From Rothia sp. HMSC078H08 (GTDB taxonomy: Bacteria; Actinomycetota; Actinomycetes; Actinomycetales; Micrococcaceae): 64,000 nucleotides of DNA. The notes under the pieces are model-generated. The model did not search any database. It was not told the origin of the DNA and worked only from the letters and a program-made list of their open reading frames with translations. The stretch spans positions 39,403 to 103,402 of the forward strand of contig NZ_KV795254.1 of assembly GCF_001808955.1 (NCBI RefSeq). Direction: 5' to 3'. The stretch's first letter is position 1; each line of letters starts with the position of its first letter. Shown here piece by piece: positions 46,714 through 57,555 of the stretch. Position numbers and translations under genes: made by a program.

Positions 46714-48477
46714 ATGCAGGTACATAAGTACGATGTAGTGATCGTCGGTGCCGGTGGCGCAGGTATGCGTGCCGCCATTGAGGCCGGCCAGCGAGTTCGC
46801 ACCGCGGTACTGACCAAGCTATACCCCACCCGCTCCCACACCGGCGCAGCACAGGGTGGCATGTGCGCCGCTCTGGCTAACGTTGAAGAGGACAACTGGG
46901 AGTGGCACACCTTTGACACCGTCAAGGGTGGCGACTACCTGGTTGACCAGGACGCAGCAGAAATCATGGCTAAGGAAGCTATTGACGCTGTGCTCGACCT
47001 GGAAAAGATGGGCCTTCCCTTCAACCGAACCCCCGAAGGCCGCATTGACCAGCGCCGCTTCGGCGGTCACACCCGTGACCACGGTAAGGCTGCTGTGCGC
47101 CGCGCGTGCTACGCAGCTGACCGTACCGGCCACATGATTCTGCAGACCCTCTACCAGAACTGCGTTCGCCACAATGTGGAGTTCTACAACGAGTTCTACG
47201 TTCTCGACCTGATCCTGGTCAAGGACGAAGAGGGCAAGCCCCGCCCCGCAGGCGTCGTCTCCTACGACCTGGCAACCGGCGAGGTCCACGTCTTCCAGGC
47301 TAAGTCCGTGATTTTCGCATCCGGCGGTTGTGGCAAGATCTTCAAGACCACCTCCAACGCACACACCCTCACCGGTGACGGCATGGCTATCGCACTGCGT
47401 GCAGGCCTGCCCCTGGAGGACATGGAATTCGTTCAGTTCCACCCGACCGGCCTGGCTGGCCTGGGCATTCTCGTCACCGAGGGTGCTCGTGGTGAAGGCG
47501 GTATTCTCCGTAACGCTGACGGTGAGCGCTTCATGGAGCGCTACGCACCCACCATTAAGGACCTCGCACCCCGCGATATCGTGGCACGTGCAATGGCAAA
47601 CGAGGTGCGCGAAGGCCGCGGCTGCGGTCCCCACAAGGACTACGTGCTGCTGGACCTGACCCACCTGGAGCCCTCGCACATCGACGAGAAGCTGCCGGAC
47701 ATCACCGAGTTCGCTCGTACCTACCTGGCAGTGGAACCGCACCACCAGCCCATCCCGGTGTTCCCCACCGCGCACTACGCAATGGGCGGTATCCCCACCA
47801 ACAACGAGACCGAGGTCTACCACAACAGCGAAGAGACCATCCCCGGCCTCTACGCAGCTGGTGAGGTTGCTTGTGTGTCCGTCCACGGTGCAAACCGTCT
47901 GGGCACCAACTCCCTGCTGGACATCAACGTGTTCGGTAAGCGTGCAGGCCGCAAGGCAGCAGAGTACGCAGCATCCGCTGAGTTCGTACCGGTTCCGGAC
48001 GACGCAGCAGATCGCGTTCTCAACATGCTCAACGGCATCCTCGAAGGCAAGGGCACCGAGAAGGTCGGCGCTATCCGCGCAGACCTGCAGAAGGCTATGG
48101 AAGCTGACATGCAGGTGTTCCGTACCGACGAGACCATCCGCGCAGCACTGGCAACCATCGCTGAATTGGAAGAGCGTTACAAGAACATCTCCATCCAGGA
48201 CAAGGGCAAGCGCTTCAACCTCGACCTGCTTGAGGCTGTTGAGCTTGGCTTCCTGATTGAGCTGGCAAAGGTCATGTCCGTTGGCGCGCTGCACCGTAAG
48301 GAATCCCGTGGTGGTCACTACCGCGAGGACTTCCCCAAGCGTGACGATGTCAACTTCATGAAGCACTCGATGGTCTACCTCGACCCCGAATCCGAGTTTG
48401 AGGGTGTCAAGGGCCTGCGATTCGAAACCAAGCCCGTTGTCTACACCCGCTACGAGCCGAAGGAGCGTAAGTACTAA
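46714..48477 (+). CDS. sdhA: Succinate dehydrogenase flavoprotein subunit SdhA
   Basis: This 587-aa FAD-containing subunit oxidises succinate to fumarate. The FAD-binding VVIVGAGGAGMRAAIEAG, the covalent flavin His in TRSHTGAAQGGMCAAL, FQFHPTGLAGLGIL-type active-site segments (VQFHPTGLAGLGILVTEGAR) and HYAMGGIPTN are intact. The length is normal. The ATG at 46714 follows CACAGAAAGAACATC. sdhB begins one base after the stop, so translation is coupled. Confidence 0.97.
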   Translation: MQVHKYDVVIVGAGGAGMRAAIEAGQRVRTAVLTKLYPTRSHTGAAQGGMCAALANVEEDNWEWHTFDTVKGGDYLVDQDAAEIMAKEAIDAVLDLEKMGLPFNRTPEGRIDQRRFGGHTRDHGKAAVRRACYAADRTGHMILQTLYQNCVRHNVEFYNEFYVLDLILVKDEEGKPRPAGVVSYDLATGEVHVFQAKSVIFASGGCGKIFKTTSNAHTLTGDGMAIALRAGLPLEDMEFVQFHPTGLAGLGILVTEGARGEGGILRNADGERFMERYAPTIKDLAPRDIVARAMANEVREGRGCGPHKDYVLLDLTHLEPSHIDEKLPDITEFARTYLAVEPHHQPIPVFPTAHYAMGGIPTNNETEVYHNSEETIPGLYAAGEVACVSVHGANRLGTNSLLDINVFGKRAGRKAAEYAASAEFVPVPDDAADRVLNMLNGILEGKGTEKVGAIRADLQKAMEADMQVFRTDETIRAALATIAELEERYKNISIQDKGKRFNLDLLEAVELGFLIELAKVMSVGALHRKESRGGHYREDFPKRDDVNFMKHSMVYLDPESEFEGVKGLRFETKPVVYTRYEPKERKY

Positions 48478-48478
48478 A

Positions 48479-49267
48479 ATGGCTGAAAACGAACTCCCCG
48501 AACCGGAATCCGTCAAGCTGTTTGAGGGTATGACCGGCGGCGACTCCGACTCCATCCCCACGTACGATGTGGTCATCAAGATTCGTCGCTACAACCCGGA
48601 AGTTTCCTCCGAGGCGTACTGGGATGAATTCCCGCTGACCATGTACCGCACCGACCGCGTGCTGGATGCTCTGCACAAGATCAAGTGGGAAGTAGACGGC
48701 TCCGTCTCCTTCCGCCGCTCCTGCGCACACGGCATCTGTGGCTCGGACGCAATGCGCATCAACGGCCGTAACCGCCTGGCTTGCAAGACCCTGCTGAAGG
48801 ACCTTGACCTGTCCAAGCCGATTACCGTTGAGCCCATCAAGGGTCTGCCCTGCGAGAAGGACCTCATTGTTGACATGGAGCCCTTCTTCCAGGCATACCG
48901 CGAAATCATGCCGTTCTTCATCAACGACTCGAACGAGCCTGAGCGTGAGCGCCTGCAGACCATTGAGGACCGTGCACGTTTCGATGACACCACCAAGTGC
49001 ATCCTCTGTGCAGCATGTACCTCGTCCTGCCCGGTCTTCTGGACCGACGGTCAGTACTTCGGCCCCTCCGCTATCGTGAACGCACACCGCTTCATCTTCG
49101 ACTCGCGCGATGATGCAGGCGACCTGCGTCTGGAGATCCTCAACGACAAGGAAGGCGTATGGCGTTGCCGTACCACCTTCAACTGCACCGAGGCTTGCCC
49201 CCGTGGCATCCAGATCACCAAGGCTATTGCCGAGGTGAAGCAGGCAATCCTGAGCCGCTCGCTCTAA
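48479..49267 (+). CDS. sdhB: Succinate dehydrogenase iron-sulfur subunit SdhB
   Basis: This 262-aa electron-transfer subunit carries three clusters: [2Fe-2S] (SCAHGICGSDAM and NRLACKT), [4Fe-4S] (CILCAACTSSCPVF) and [3Fe-4S] (CTEACPRGIQITKA). The first 25 residues are an acidic extension. The ATG at 48479 overlaps the space just after the sdhA stop; longer in-frame starts inside sdhA are not used. It is the last gene of the operon, followed by a terminator. Confidence 0.97.
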   Translation: MAENELPEPESVKLFEGMTGGDSDSIPTYDVVIKIRRYNPEVSSEAYWDEFPLTMYRTDRVLDALHKIKWEVDGSVSFRRSCAHGICGSDAMRINGRNRLACKTLLKDLDLSKPITVEPIKGLPCEKDLIVDMEPFFQAYREIMPFFINDSNEPERERLQTIEDRARFDDTTKCILCAACTSSCPVFWTDGQYFGPSAIVNAHRFIFDSRDDAGDLRLEILNDKEGVWRCRTTFNCTEACPRGIQITKAIAEVKQAILSRSL

Positions 49268-49303
49268 TCTGAGTACGCGGTATCAGCTGATACAGCATTG
49301 ACG

Positions 49304-49345
49304 ATTCAAGCCGTCACCCACACCGGGTGGCGGCTTGAATTGTTT
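49304..49345 (+). terminator. Intrinsic terminator of the sdh operon
   Basis: ATTCAAGCCG-TCACCC pairs with GGGTGG-CGGCTTGAAT, followed by TGTTTG. Confidence 0.85.
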
Positions 49346-49496
49346 GACAGAAAAGGGCTGAGGGAAATGATGGGGCAGAGCATTTTCGGGGGCTCGGGCG
49401 CGCACAAAAACTCTTCACAATCTGTCATAAAGTCATAGATATTCTCGAGGGCTGTCAGAAAGAGGGAACGGGTAGGTAAACCCCGGCGAGCGGCGT

Positions 49497-49502
49497 TATT
49501 CT
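49497..49502 (+). promoter_or_regulatory. -10 box (TATTCT) of the M20 amidohydrolase gene
   Basis: TATTCT ends 7 nt before the ATG at 49510, another leaderless-type arrangement; no ribosome binding site is present. Confidence 0.45.
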
Positions 49503-49509
49503 ACTGTGT

Positions 49510-50760
49510 ATGGTTTTTGCTAATTCTCGCTACGATTTGTCCACCCCCGTCTTCGATGACTGGGTGGAGCGCATGATGGGTACCCTCGTGCAGTTCCGCC
49601 GCGAAGTGCACGCCAACCCGGAGCTTTCTTTCCGCGAGGTGGTGACCACTGAGCGCCTCATGAATCGACTGCGAGAAGCCGGCATGAACCCCGTTGCTTG
49701 CGAAGGTACCGGCTGCTACGTAGATATCGGGAGCGGCCCCTTCGCTGTGGCTCTGCGCGCCGATATTGACGCTCTGCCCATTGTTGAGCAGACCGACCTG
49801 CCCTATGCTTCTACCGTGCCCGGCGTGATGCACGCCTGCGGTCACGATATTCACCAGACCGTCATGCTCGGTGTGGCGCTGGCACTGCACGAGCTGAACG
49901 AGAAGACCCCGCTGGGCCGTAGCGTCCGCATTCTCTTCCAGCCCGCTGAGGAGCAGCTTCCCGGCGGTGCCGTGCAGATGATTGCTCAGGGTCTGCTCAA
50001 GGACATTCCGCGTGCTTTTGCCCTGCACTGCGACCCGAAGGTGGACCTGGGTCAGATTGGTACCCGCATCGGCGCGATTACCAGCGCATCTGACACCATC
50101 AAGATTCATCTGAGCGGTCACGGCGGCCATACTTCCCGCCCGCACCTGACCGAGGACCTCATCTACGCCATGAGCCAGATTGCTGTGCAGGTTCCCGCAG
50201 TCTTGACCCGCCGTACCGACGTGCGTTCGGGCGTGCTGGTCGCCTGGGGCCAGGTCAGTGCTGGTGTTGCTCCCAACGCTATTCCCGCCGAGGGCTACCT
50301 GGCGGGCACCATGCGTTGCCTGGATGTTGAGGTTTGGCGTCAGGCAGGCAACATGCTGGATGAAGTCATCGAGCAGGTTGCCGTACCCTTCGGCGTGACC
50401 GCGCGTGTGGAGCACATCCGCGGAGTGCCCCCGGTCGTGAACACCGACCTGGAAACCACCATGCTCGAGAACGCAGCCCGCGCCGAGCTGGGCGAGGACT
50501 CCATCGTGCTGGTCGAGCAGTCCATGGGTGGCGAAGACTTCGCGTGGATGCTGCAGGAAGTTCCCGGTTCCATGTTCCGCCTGGGTACCCGTGCCCCCGG
50601 CGACCCCACCTATGATCTGCATCAGGGCGATTACGCCCCGAGCGAGCAGGCAATCGGCATTGGTGTGCGCGTCATGGCGGCAACCGCCTTGCGCGCCGTC
50701 CGCTTTGAACTGGCGAAGGCTGCGAAGGCTGCGAACCCCATCCGCGATGAGGCACGCTAA
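49510..50760 (+). CDS. M20-family amidohydrolase (metallopeptidase)
   Basis: This is a 416-aa cytoplasmic, metal-dependent amidohydrolase of the M20D type, similar to hippurate hydrolase and N-acyl-amino-acid deacetylases. Metal-binding and catalytic motifs are HANPELSF, LRADIDALPI, HACGHDIH, FQPAEEQLPGGA, LHCDP and, late, GGEDFAWML. The lid domain lies at about residues 190-300. The substrate is not predictable. It forms a single-gene unit. Confidence 0.92.
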   Translation: MVFANSRYDLSTPVFDDWVERMMGTLVQFRREVHANPELSFREVVTTERLMNRLREAGMNPVACEGTGCYVDIGSGPFAVALRADIDALPIVEQTDLPYASTVPGVMHACGHDIHQTVMLGVALALHELNEKTPLGRSVRILFQPAEEQLPGGAVQMIAQGLLKDIPRAFALHCDPKVDLGQIGTRIGAITSASDTIKIHLSGHGGHTSRPHLTEDLIYAMSQIAVQVPAVLTRRTDVRSGVLVAWGQVSAGVAPNAIPAEGYLAGTMRCLDVEVWRQAGNMLDEVIEQVAVPFGVTARVEHIRGVPPVVNTDLETTMLENAARAELGEDSIVLVEQSMGGEDFAWMLQEVPGSMFRLGTRAPGDPTYDLHQGDYAPSEQAIGIGVRVMAATALRAVRFELAKAAKAANPIRDEAR

Positions 50761-50785
50761 AGAGCTTCTCGAAAGCTTATAAGTC

Positions 50786-50877
50786 AGGCTTGAAAGTACG
50801 ACTATATAGCCGCATCAAGCCTTGAAAACTGTACAAGTTTCACCCCGTTACCTCTCACCGAGTAGCGGGGTGAAACT
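50786..50877 (+). terminator. Two consecutive hairpins after the amidohydrolase gene
   Basis: AGGCTTGA (50786-50793) pairs with TCAAGCCT (50815-50822). Then AGTTTCACCCCG (50836-50847) pairs with CGGGGTGAAACT (50866-50877). The second is the likely terminator, although the T-tract is short. Confidence 0.6.
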
Positions 50878-51008
50878 CTATGCACACGATAGAATTAAAA
50901 GGATTATGAGGACATCTGCGTCATGTTCCCGACTCCGTGCCCACACACCTGCGGGGGTTGAAGGAGATGGCGCACCATCACACGGCGCACGCCGGAGGAG
51001 GACACCCA

Positions 51009-54000
51009 ATGAGCTTCTTTGGAATCGGCAAGAAGAAGTTGGATGAACAGTCGCGCGAAGAACAGAGCGCCGAAACCGCTAAGGCTCAGAAAGAACAGGC
51101 AAGCGAAGACGCTCCTAAGAGCGCGCGACTGAGCGAAAAGATTATGGAACAGCAGCAGTGGGAGGACTCCCTGCGCCGCTTCGTGAAGTCTGAAAGCGCA
51201 CGCCACCAGAACCACGACGAAGAGCAGAATGAAGAGCACCGCGCTGTTGAGGATCTCAAGCGTGCCCTCCTGCACGGCGATGAGAAGGTTGAAGAATCTT
51301 CCGCTGCTGAGGAGCTGACCGAGGAACAGGCGGAGGAGCAGGAGCGTCGTAGCCTGCTGGCTGCGCTTGGTGCTTTCCCGCAGGAATCTGAGGAGCCTGT
51401 TGAGGTCGAGCAGGCTGCTGAGGACCAGGACGTTAAAGAAGAAGTCGCCCCGGTTGCTGAGGCTGCTCAGCCCGCTACCCCCGCGTTCCTGCGCGATGAT
51501 GAAGAGTCCGAAGCTGAGGACGCATCTATCGAGGCGCAGGAGCCTAAGGACGTCGCAGCGGATGCACGTTCCCAGTTTGAAGAGCACCTGCGTGCTCTGC
51601 GTGCCCAGAATGTCGAAGATACTGCCGCTGAGGTCGCTGAGGAGACTGCAGACGAGGCAGAAGGTAGCGAAGAGCCCGAGGTTGTCGAGGCTGTTGTAGA
51701 AGCTACTGAGAACAAGTCTGAGAACGCTCATTCTGCATCTGCCGCTGAGGACGTATCTGCAGGTGCTGAAGACTCCCTGACCGCAGAAGACCTGAAGACT
51801 GCCCGCACCCGCGCCGCTGTCACCGAGGCACAGAACGCCGGCCTGGACGACCTGGCGGCAGCCTACGCTGCTCGCCTGGGCATCACCCTCGATAGCGAAG
51901 AGGAGACTTTCGGCGAGGTCGCCTCCGATGAGGTAATCGCTGAAGAAGCTCCCGCTGATGAGGTAGTTGCTGAGGAAGCAGAGTCCGCTGAATCTGCTGA
52001 TGACACTGAGGCACCCGAGTCCACTGAAGCTGCTGAAGACACTGAGGCACCCGCACCTGTTGCTGATGCTACTGAAGACTTCGAATCCGAGGAGACCATT
52101 GACCTTACCGCAGGCGTAGAAGAGGTTGCAGAGCCTGTTGCCGCTGGTGAGGAAGAGCCGATTGAGGCTGTCGTTGAGGCACCTGAACTGCTGGCATCTG
52201 AACTTACTGAGGAAGAAGACGCGGTCTCTGACGAGACCGAGCTGCTCTCCGCTGTATCCGTTGAGGAGAAGCACGAAGCGTCCGTCTCTGAATCGCTCGA
52301 GGCTGAGGACTTCGACGCTGAAGAAGAGAACACCGCAGAGCTGATCTTTGACACTTCCGCTGTTGAAGAAAGCGCTGTTGAGGACAGCACCGCGGAAGAA
52401 ACCGCTACGGAAGAGCCTGCTACCAAGATTGAGGACTCCGCGGCTGAAGGCTCCGGTTCTGAGGACGACGAGCCCGTCGAGAGCTCCTCTGTAGCTCCTG
52501 CTCTTGCCGCTGTTGCTGCACCCGTGGCTGCTGCCGCTGCTGTTGCCTCCGCCGCAAAGGCTGATAAGGCTGAGGAGAAGACCGAAAAGGGTACCTCTCA
52601 GAGCGTCGCGCTGACCGCAGAGGGCATCGATAAGAAGGAAGCAGAGAAGCGCAAGTCTGCTGCTCGTGAAGAGTCCGCTGATGAGCCCGTTGCTGAGCTG
52701 AAGGACACTGAGCAGAAGCTCAGCGAAGACGAGGCTGAACTGGTTGCTGAATCCATCATCCTGAGCGCGCCCGTTGAGGGTGCGGCAACCCTGCCCGCTC
52801 TCCCCGAGCAGCGCGCTCTCCACGGCCTCGCGGAGCTCATGCGCACCCGCGGTTCGGGCACCATGAGCCTGGAACTGCGCCAGGTTGATGAGGATATGCA
52901 CTACCGTCTGCTGCACCGCGGCCGTGAGGTTGAAACCGGCATTGTCGTGCCCGGCGTTGACTGGTTCGCACCCGTTGCGGCACTGTACACCGAGGCTCAG
53001 CAGGTCGGCGCAACCTGGAACCGTGCGGCTGTCTCTTTGAAGCCGCGCCTGGGTGACGGTCTGGAGGTTCACGCATCGTACCTGGGCGCTGTGGACGGTC
53101 AGACTATTAGCGAGAGCTTCCTGCTGGAAGGTGCCGCCGTTGAGGCTAAGCCCGTTGCGACCGCTGAGGCCGCTGAGGCTACCTCGCAGGATGAGCCTCA
53201 GGAAGCTGCTGTTCAGAGTGTTGACCCGATTGAGGCTGAACGTGAAGCTATTGAGCGTGAGCTTGAGGCGGAACTCGCCGAGAAGCAGGCTGCGAACGAG
53301 GCTGAGGCAGCTGCCGCAGCTTCTGAAGAGCCTGTAGTTGAGACTGCTGAAGAGGGCGCCTCCGCGGGTCTGCTGACTGCTGCAGGTCTTGCCGCTGCTG
53401 GTACTGCAGTGGCTGGTTCTGTTGCTTCTGCGCAGGAGAAGGAAGACGTAGAGGAAACTGTTGAAGCTTCCGACGAGCCTGTCCAGCCTGACCAGACTGA
53501 GTTTGCGCCGGTTGAAGCTGAGTTCGAGTACGACTACGAGAATGACCCTGTTTTCGGCGCGGCTACCGTAGAACCCGAAACTGAGCAGGCTGAAGAGTCC
53601 GCCGCTGAGGCAACCGAGGTATCCGCCGAGGACTCTGATGAGCCCGGCGAAGATATGGAAGCCGCCCTGGCAGCCATCGTTGCCAACGCTCAGAAGAAGC
53701 TGGACGCTGAGGAAGCACCTGCTGAGGAAGTTTCGGCTGTCGAGGAGCAGAAGGCTGCCGCTCCCGTGGTCGCAGAGTCCTTCACCCTGGACCGCACCCA
53801 GCCCGTTGAAGAAGCTGCAGAAGAGCCGGTCGCAGAGAGCTCCGAAGAACCCGCCCTGCCCGCGTTCTTGGACGACTCTGAACTGCTGCCCGAGAAGGAA
53901 ACCTCCGCCGCTTCCGCTGAAGCGCCCGCCGAGGAACCTGCCCTCGTAGACGTTGAGCCTGCCGCTGAGAGCGCATCTGTGGCACCCGGCCTGGCTGGTG

Positions 54001-54845
54001 CTCTTGCCGCAGCTGCCGCAGTGGGCACCGCCGGTGCCGCTGCGAAGGCTACCGGCGTTCAGGAAGAGCCCGCCGAGAAGGCCGCTGAGCTCAAGACCGT
54101 TGAGGTGACCCCCGAAGCCAAGATTGCTGAGGCTCCCGCAGCGGTTGCACCCGCCTCCGAAGCTACCGCTCAGGTTACCCCTGCAGCACCGGTTGCAGAG
54201 GCGGCACCCGCTGCGGCGACCACCTCGGTTGCCCTGCCGGAGAGCACCCCGGCAGGTATCTCTTCCAGCATCTCGGCATCCGCGCTGAGCGAGCTCAACC
54301 AGCTGCCCACCATCGTGGCTGAGCCGGACATCCCCTCCGCCGCGGTGCAAAGCCCGCTGGTTCCCTCGGAGACTCAGCTGGCAGCCGGCAACCTGGTTCT
54401 GACGGAGGCTCAGGTCGCTCAGCGCCTGGCTCCGGTCGTCGAGCACCTCTTCGGCGAGAACGGCACGGCAAAGGACGCCACTACCGTGCTGATTCGTGTA
54501 CGTGCCCTCGGTTCCTACTACGACGCCCTGACCCACGTGCGCCGCAACGGCTTCTGGGAGCAGGTCCGTACCTTCGAGCTGATTCCCGAAACCATGTTGG
54601 ACATTCCGGCGCTGAAGACCGACTCGTACAGCGAGGGCGAGGGCTCGCCGCTGGCTATGAGCCTGACCTTCACCCCGGGCGTACCGGTCCAGGCGGCATT
54701 CGATTATGCGAATGAGCAGGCGTTTGTCACCTACCCGCGTCCGCTGGATGCTGAGCGTTACGTTGAGGAGCTGCGTATGTTCCCGCGTCTGGGTTCGAAG
54801 ATCCCGGCTCATATGACGAGCGCGCTTTCGCACTGGAACCTCTAA
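51009..54845 (+). CDS. Very large acidic, low-complexity protein with two folded domains (1278 aa)
   Basis: The family is not recognised with certainty. It begins MSFFGIGKKKLDEQ and is mostly Glu/Ala/Val/Ser-rich and probably disordered. Three Ala-rich hydrophobic patches stand out near residues 495-520, 787-810 and 991-1015 (for example LAAVAAPVAAAAAVASAAKA). Two ordinary-looking domains interrupt the acidic sea. One is at about 594-707 (ALHGLAELMRTRGSGTMSLE). The other is C-terminal from about 1116 (TVLIRVRALGSYYDALTHVR, then FDYANEQAFVTYPRP and RMFPRLGSKIPAHM). The end of the latter recalls YezG-like/DUF600 immunity folds, a weak resemblance. The ATG at 51009 has GGAGGAGG upstream. No signal peptide is seen. 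mazG follows. Confidence 0.75.
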   Translation: MSFFGIGKKKLDEQSREEQSAETAKAQKEQASEDAPKSARLSEKIMEQQQWEDSLRRFVKSESARHQNHDEEQNEEHRAVEDLKRALLHGDEKVEESSAAEELTEEQAEEQERRSLLAALGAFPQESEEPVEVEQAAEDQDVKEEVAPVAEAAQPATPAFLRDDEESEAEDASIEAQEPKDVAADARSQFEEHLRALRAQNVEDTAAEVAEETADEAEGSEEPEVVEAVVEATENKSENAHSASAAEDVSAGAEDSLTAEDLKTARTRAAVTEAQNAGLDDLAAAYAARLGITLDSEEETFGEVASDEVIAEEAPADEVVAEEAESAESADDTEAPESTEAAEDTEAPAPVADATEDFESEETIDLTAGVEEVAEPVAAGEEEPIEAVVEAPELLASELTEEEDAVSDETELLSAVSVEEKHEASVSESLEAEDFDAEEENTAELIFDTSAVEESAVEDSTAEETATEEPATKIEDSAAEGSGSEDDEPVESSSVAPALAAVAAPVAAAAAVASAAKADKAEEKTEKGTSQSVALTAEGIDKKEAEKRKSAAREESADEPVAELKDTEQKLSEDEAELVAESIILSAPVEGAATLPALPEQRALHGLAELMRTRGSGTMSLELRQVDEDMHYRLLHRGREVETGIVVPGVDWFAPVAALYTEAQQVGATWNRAAVSLKPRLGDGLEVHASYLGAVDGQTISESFLLEGAAVEAKPVATAEAAEATSQDEPQEAAVQSVDPIEAEREAIERELEAELAEKQAANEAEAAAAASEEPVVETAEEGASAGLLTAAGLAAAGTAVAGSVASAQEKEDVEETVEASDEPVQPDQTEFAPVEAEFEYDYENDPVFGAATVEPETEQAEESAAEATEVSAEDSDEPGEDMEAALAAIVANAQKKLDAEEAPAEEVSAVEEQKAAAPVVAESFTLDRTQPVEEAAEEPVAESSEEPALPAFLDDSELLPEKETSAASAEAPAEEPALVDVEPAAESASVAPGLAGALAAAAAVGTAGAAAKATGVQEEPAEKAAELKTVEVTPEAKIAEAPAAVAPASEATAQVTPAAPVAEAAPAAATTSVALPESTPAGISSSISASALSELNQLPTIVAEPDIPSAAVQSPLVPSETQLAAGNLVLTEAQVAQRLAPVVEHLFGENGTAKDATTVLIRVRALGSYYDALTHVRRNGFWEQVRTFELIPETMLDIPALKTDSYSEGEGSPLAMSLTFTPGVPVQAAFDYANEQAFVTYPRPLDAERYVEELRMFPRLGSKIPAHMTSALSHWNL

Positions 54846-54859
54846 AACCTTGTAAGGTT

Positions 54860-54896
54860 CGCCGCGCCGGCTCCCCGTGTGGGGGTCGGCGCGGCG
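54860..54896 (+). terminator. Hairpin between the acidic protein gene and mazG
   Basis: CGCCGCGCCGGCTCCCC and GGGGTCGGCGCGGCG form a long GC-rich stem; T-residues follow only after about 8 nt, so termination may be partial. Confidence 0.5.
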
Positions 54897-54933
54897 CGCT
54901 ACGTTTGTCCTTTTTTCGATGAGGAAGATTGTT

Positions 54934-55680
54934 ATGACTGATACCCCTAATACTCCTGAGGCTTCTGCGGCGCAGAATGTTCATGACACTGCCGCCCGCG
55001 CGGCTGAAGCCTTTGGCACCCTGGTGGAAACCATGGCGCTGTTGCGTGCACCGGGCGGTTGCCCGTGGGATGCTGAGCAGACTCACGCCTCCCTCATCCG
55101 CTACCTAGTGGAGGAAGCCTACGAGGTTGTCGAGGCGGTAGAAACCGGCGGCGAGCCGAATATGCCGCTGCTGCGTGAGGAGCTGGGCGACGTGCTGCTG
55201 CAGGTGGTGTTCCATTCCGATATTGCTGCGGCAAACCCGCAGGGCTTCGACATTGTGCAGGTGGTTGAGGGCCTGGTGCAGAAGCTTCGTTCGCGTCACC
55301 CGGACGTGTTTGCGGCTGAGTCTGAGGGCTCTTCGGAGGCGCCCCGCACCGCGGCTGAGCAGCAGGCGGCGTGGGATGCGTTGAAGAAGAAGGAGAAGAG
55401 TGACCGTGGCGCGCTGGACGGTATTCCGCCGCATCTACCGGCGCTCGCTATGGCTGAGAAGACTGCTGTGAAGGCACGTAAGGCGGGTATTATCCTGCCG
55501 CCGGAGCCCACGAGCATGGAGGACGACCTGCGCTATATGCACACTGAAGAGGAATTCGGTGAGCTGCTCTTTGCGTTGGTGAGCCGCGCACAGCGTAATG
55601 GTTTGGATCCGGAGCGTGCCCTGCGTTCGTACACTCGCCGTTACATTGCTCAGCATACGCATGATGAGCCGAGCTATTAG
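54934..55680 (+). CDS. mazG: Nucleoside triphosphate pyrophosphohydrolase MazG
   Basis: This 248-aa protein hydrolyses (d)NTPs to NMP and pyrophosphate as house-cleaning. The MazG signature is clear: LRAPGGCPWDAEQTHASLIR, LVEEAYEVVEAVE (metal-binding Glu cluster) and EELGDVLLQVVFHSDIA, followed by VQKLRSRHPDVF. Only one full MazG domain is visible, and the C-terminal repeat is reduced. The ATG at 54934 has GAGGAAGA upstream. eno lies 370 bp downstream, as in related genomes. Confidence 0.93.
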   Translation: MTDTPNTPEASAAQNVHDTAARAAEAFGTLVETMALLRAPGGCPWDAEQTHASLIRYLVEEAYEVVEAVETGGEPNMPLLREELGDVLLQVVFHSDIAAANPQGFDIVQVVEGLVQKLRSRHPDVFAAESEGSSEAPRTAAEQQAAWDALKKKEKSDRGALDGIPPHLPALAMAEKTAVKARKAGIILPPEPTSMEDDLRYMHTEEEFGELLFALVSRAQRNGLDPERALRSYTRRYIAQHTHDEPSY

Positions 55681-55704
55681 ACACGCTGGTTGAGTTCTTC
55701 TGTG

Positions 55705-55754
55705 AGGCGCTTTGAAATCTGTTCTCTGAGGGAATAAGAGGTTTCAAAGCGCCT
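55705..55754 (+). terminator. Intrinsic terminator after mazG
   Basis: AGGCGCTTTGAAA and TTTCAAAGCGCCT form a 13-bp perfect stem, followed by TCTGTTTG. Confidence 0.85.
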
Positions 55755-57332
<1,578 letters not shown>

Positions 57333-57370
57333 GTTACTGAAGCATCCGACCGCGTGAGCGGTTAGACGTC

Positions 57371-57413
57371 AAGGAGGCGGTGCTACCCCGTAGGGGAGTG
57401 GCACCGCCTCCTT
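57371..57413 (+). terminator. Intrinsic terminator after eno
   Basis: AAGGAGGCGGTGC-TACCCC pairs with GGGGAGTG-GCACCGCCTCCTT; the stem ends in CCTTCTCTG. Confidence 0.85.
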
Positions 57414-57454
57414 CTCTGTGCGCGATCTATCAGCTCAGGTATGCCGTGGCAGGG

Positions 57455-57515
57455 TAGAATGTATCGCTTGCAACATAGAGCTGGGGAAGCCCTCCGAACC
57501 CGGTAGAATATGAAG
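57455..57515 (+). promoter_or_regulatory. Two GGTAGAAT boxes upstream of ftsB
   Basis: GGTAGAAT occurs twice, near 57453 and 57502, each with TAGAAT as a candidate -10. The second is about 50 nt before the ftsB start and could be the main promoter. Confidence 0.4.
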
Positions 57516-57555
57516 GAAGCGTTTAGCGGCACAGAACGGAACGAGGGATAGAGCA

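Noticed and set aside
46819..48579. A 586-codon frame antisense to sdhA
   Set aside because: The sense strand encodes a complete SdhA with all motifs; the antisense frame is a codon-bias shadow.
50904..54833. A 1309-codon open frame antisense to the giant acidic gene
   Set aside because: It mirrors the sense gene because GAG/GCT/GTT-rich codons leave no stops on the opposite strand. It has no ribosome binding site or promoter and a composition (Leu/Ser/Arg-rich) typical of shadow frames, whereas the sense frame has a GGAGGAGG site and conserved-looking domains.
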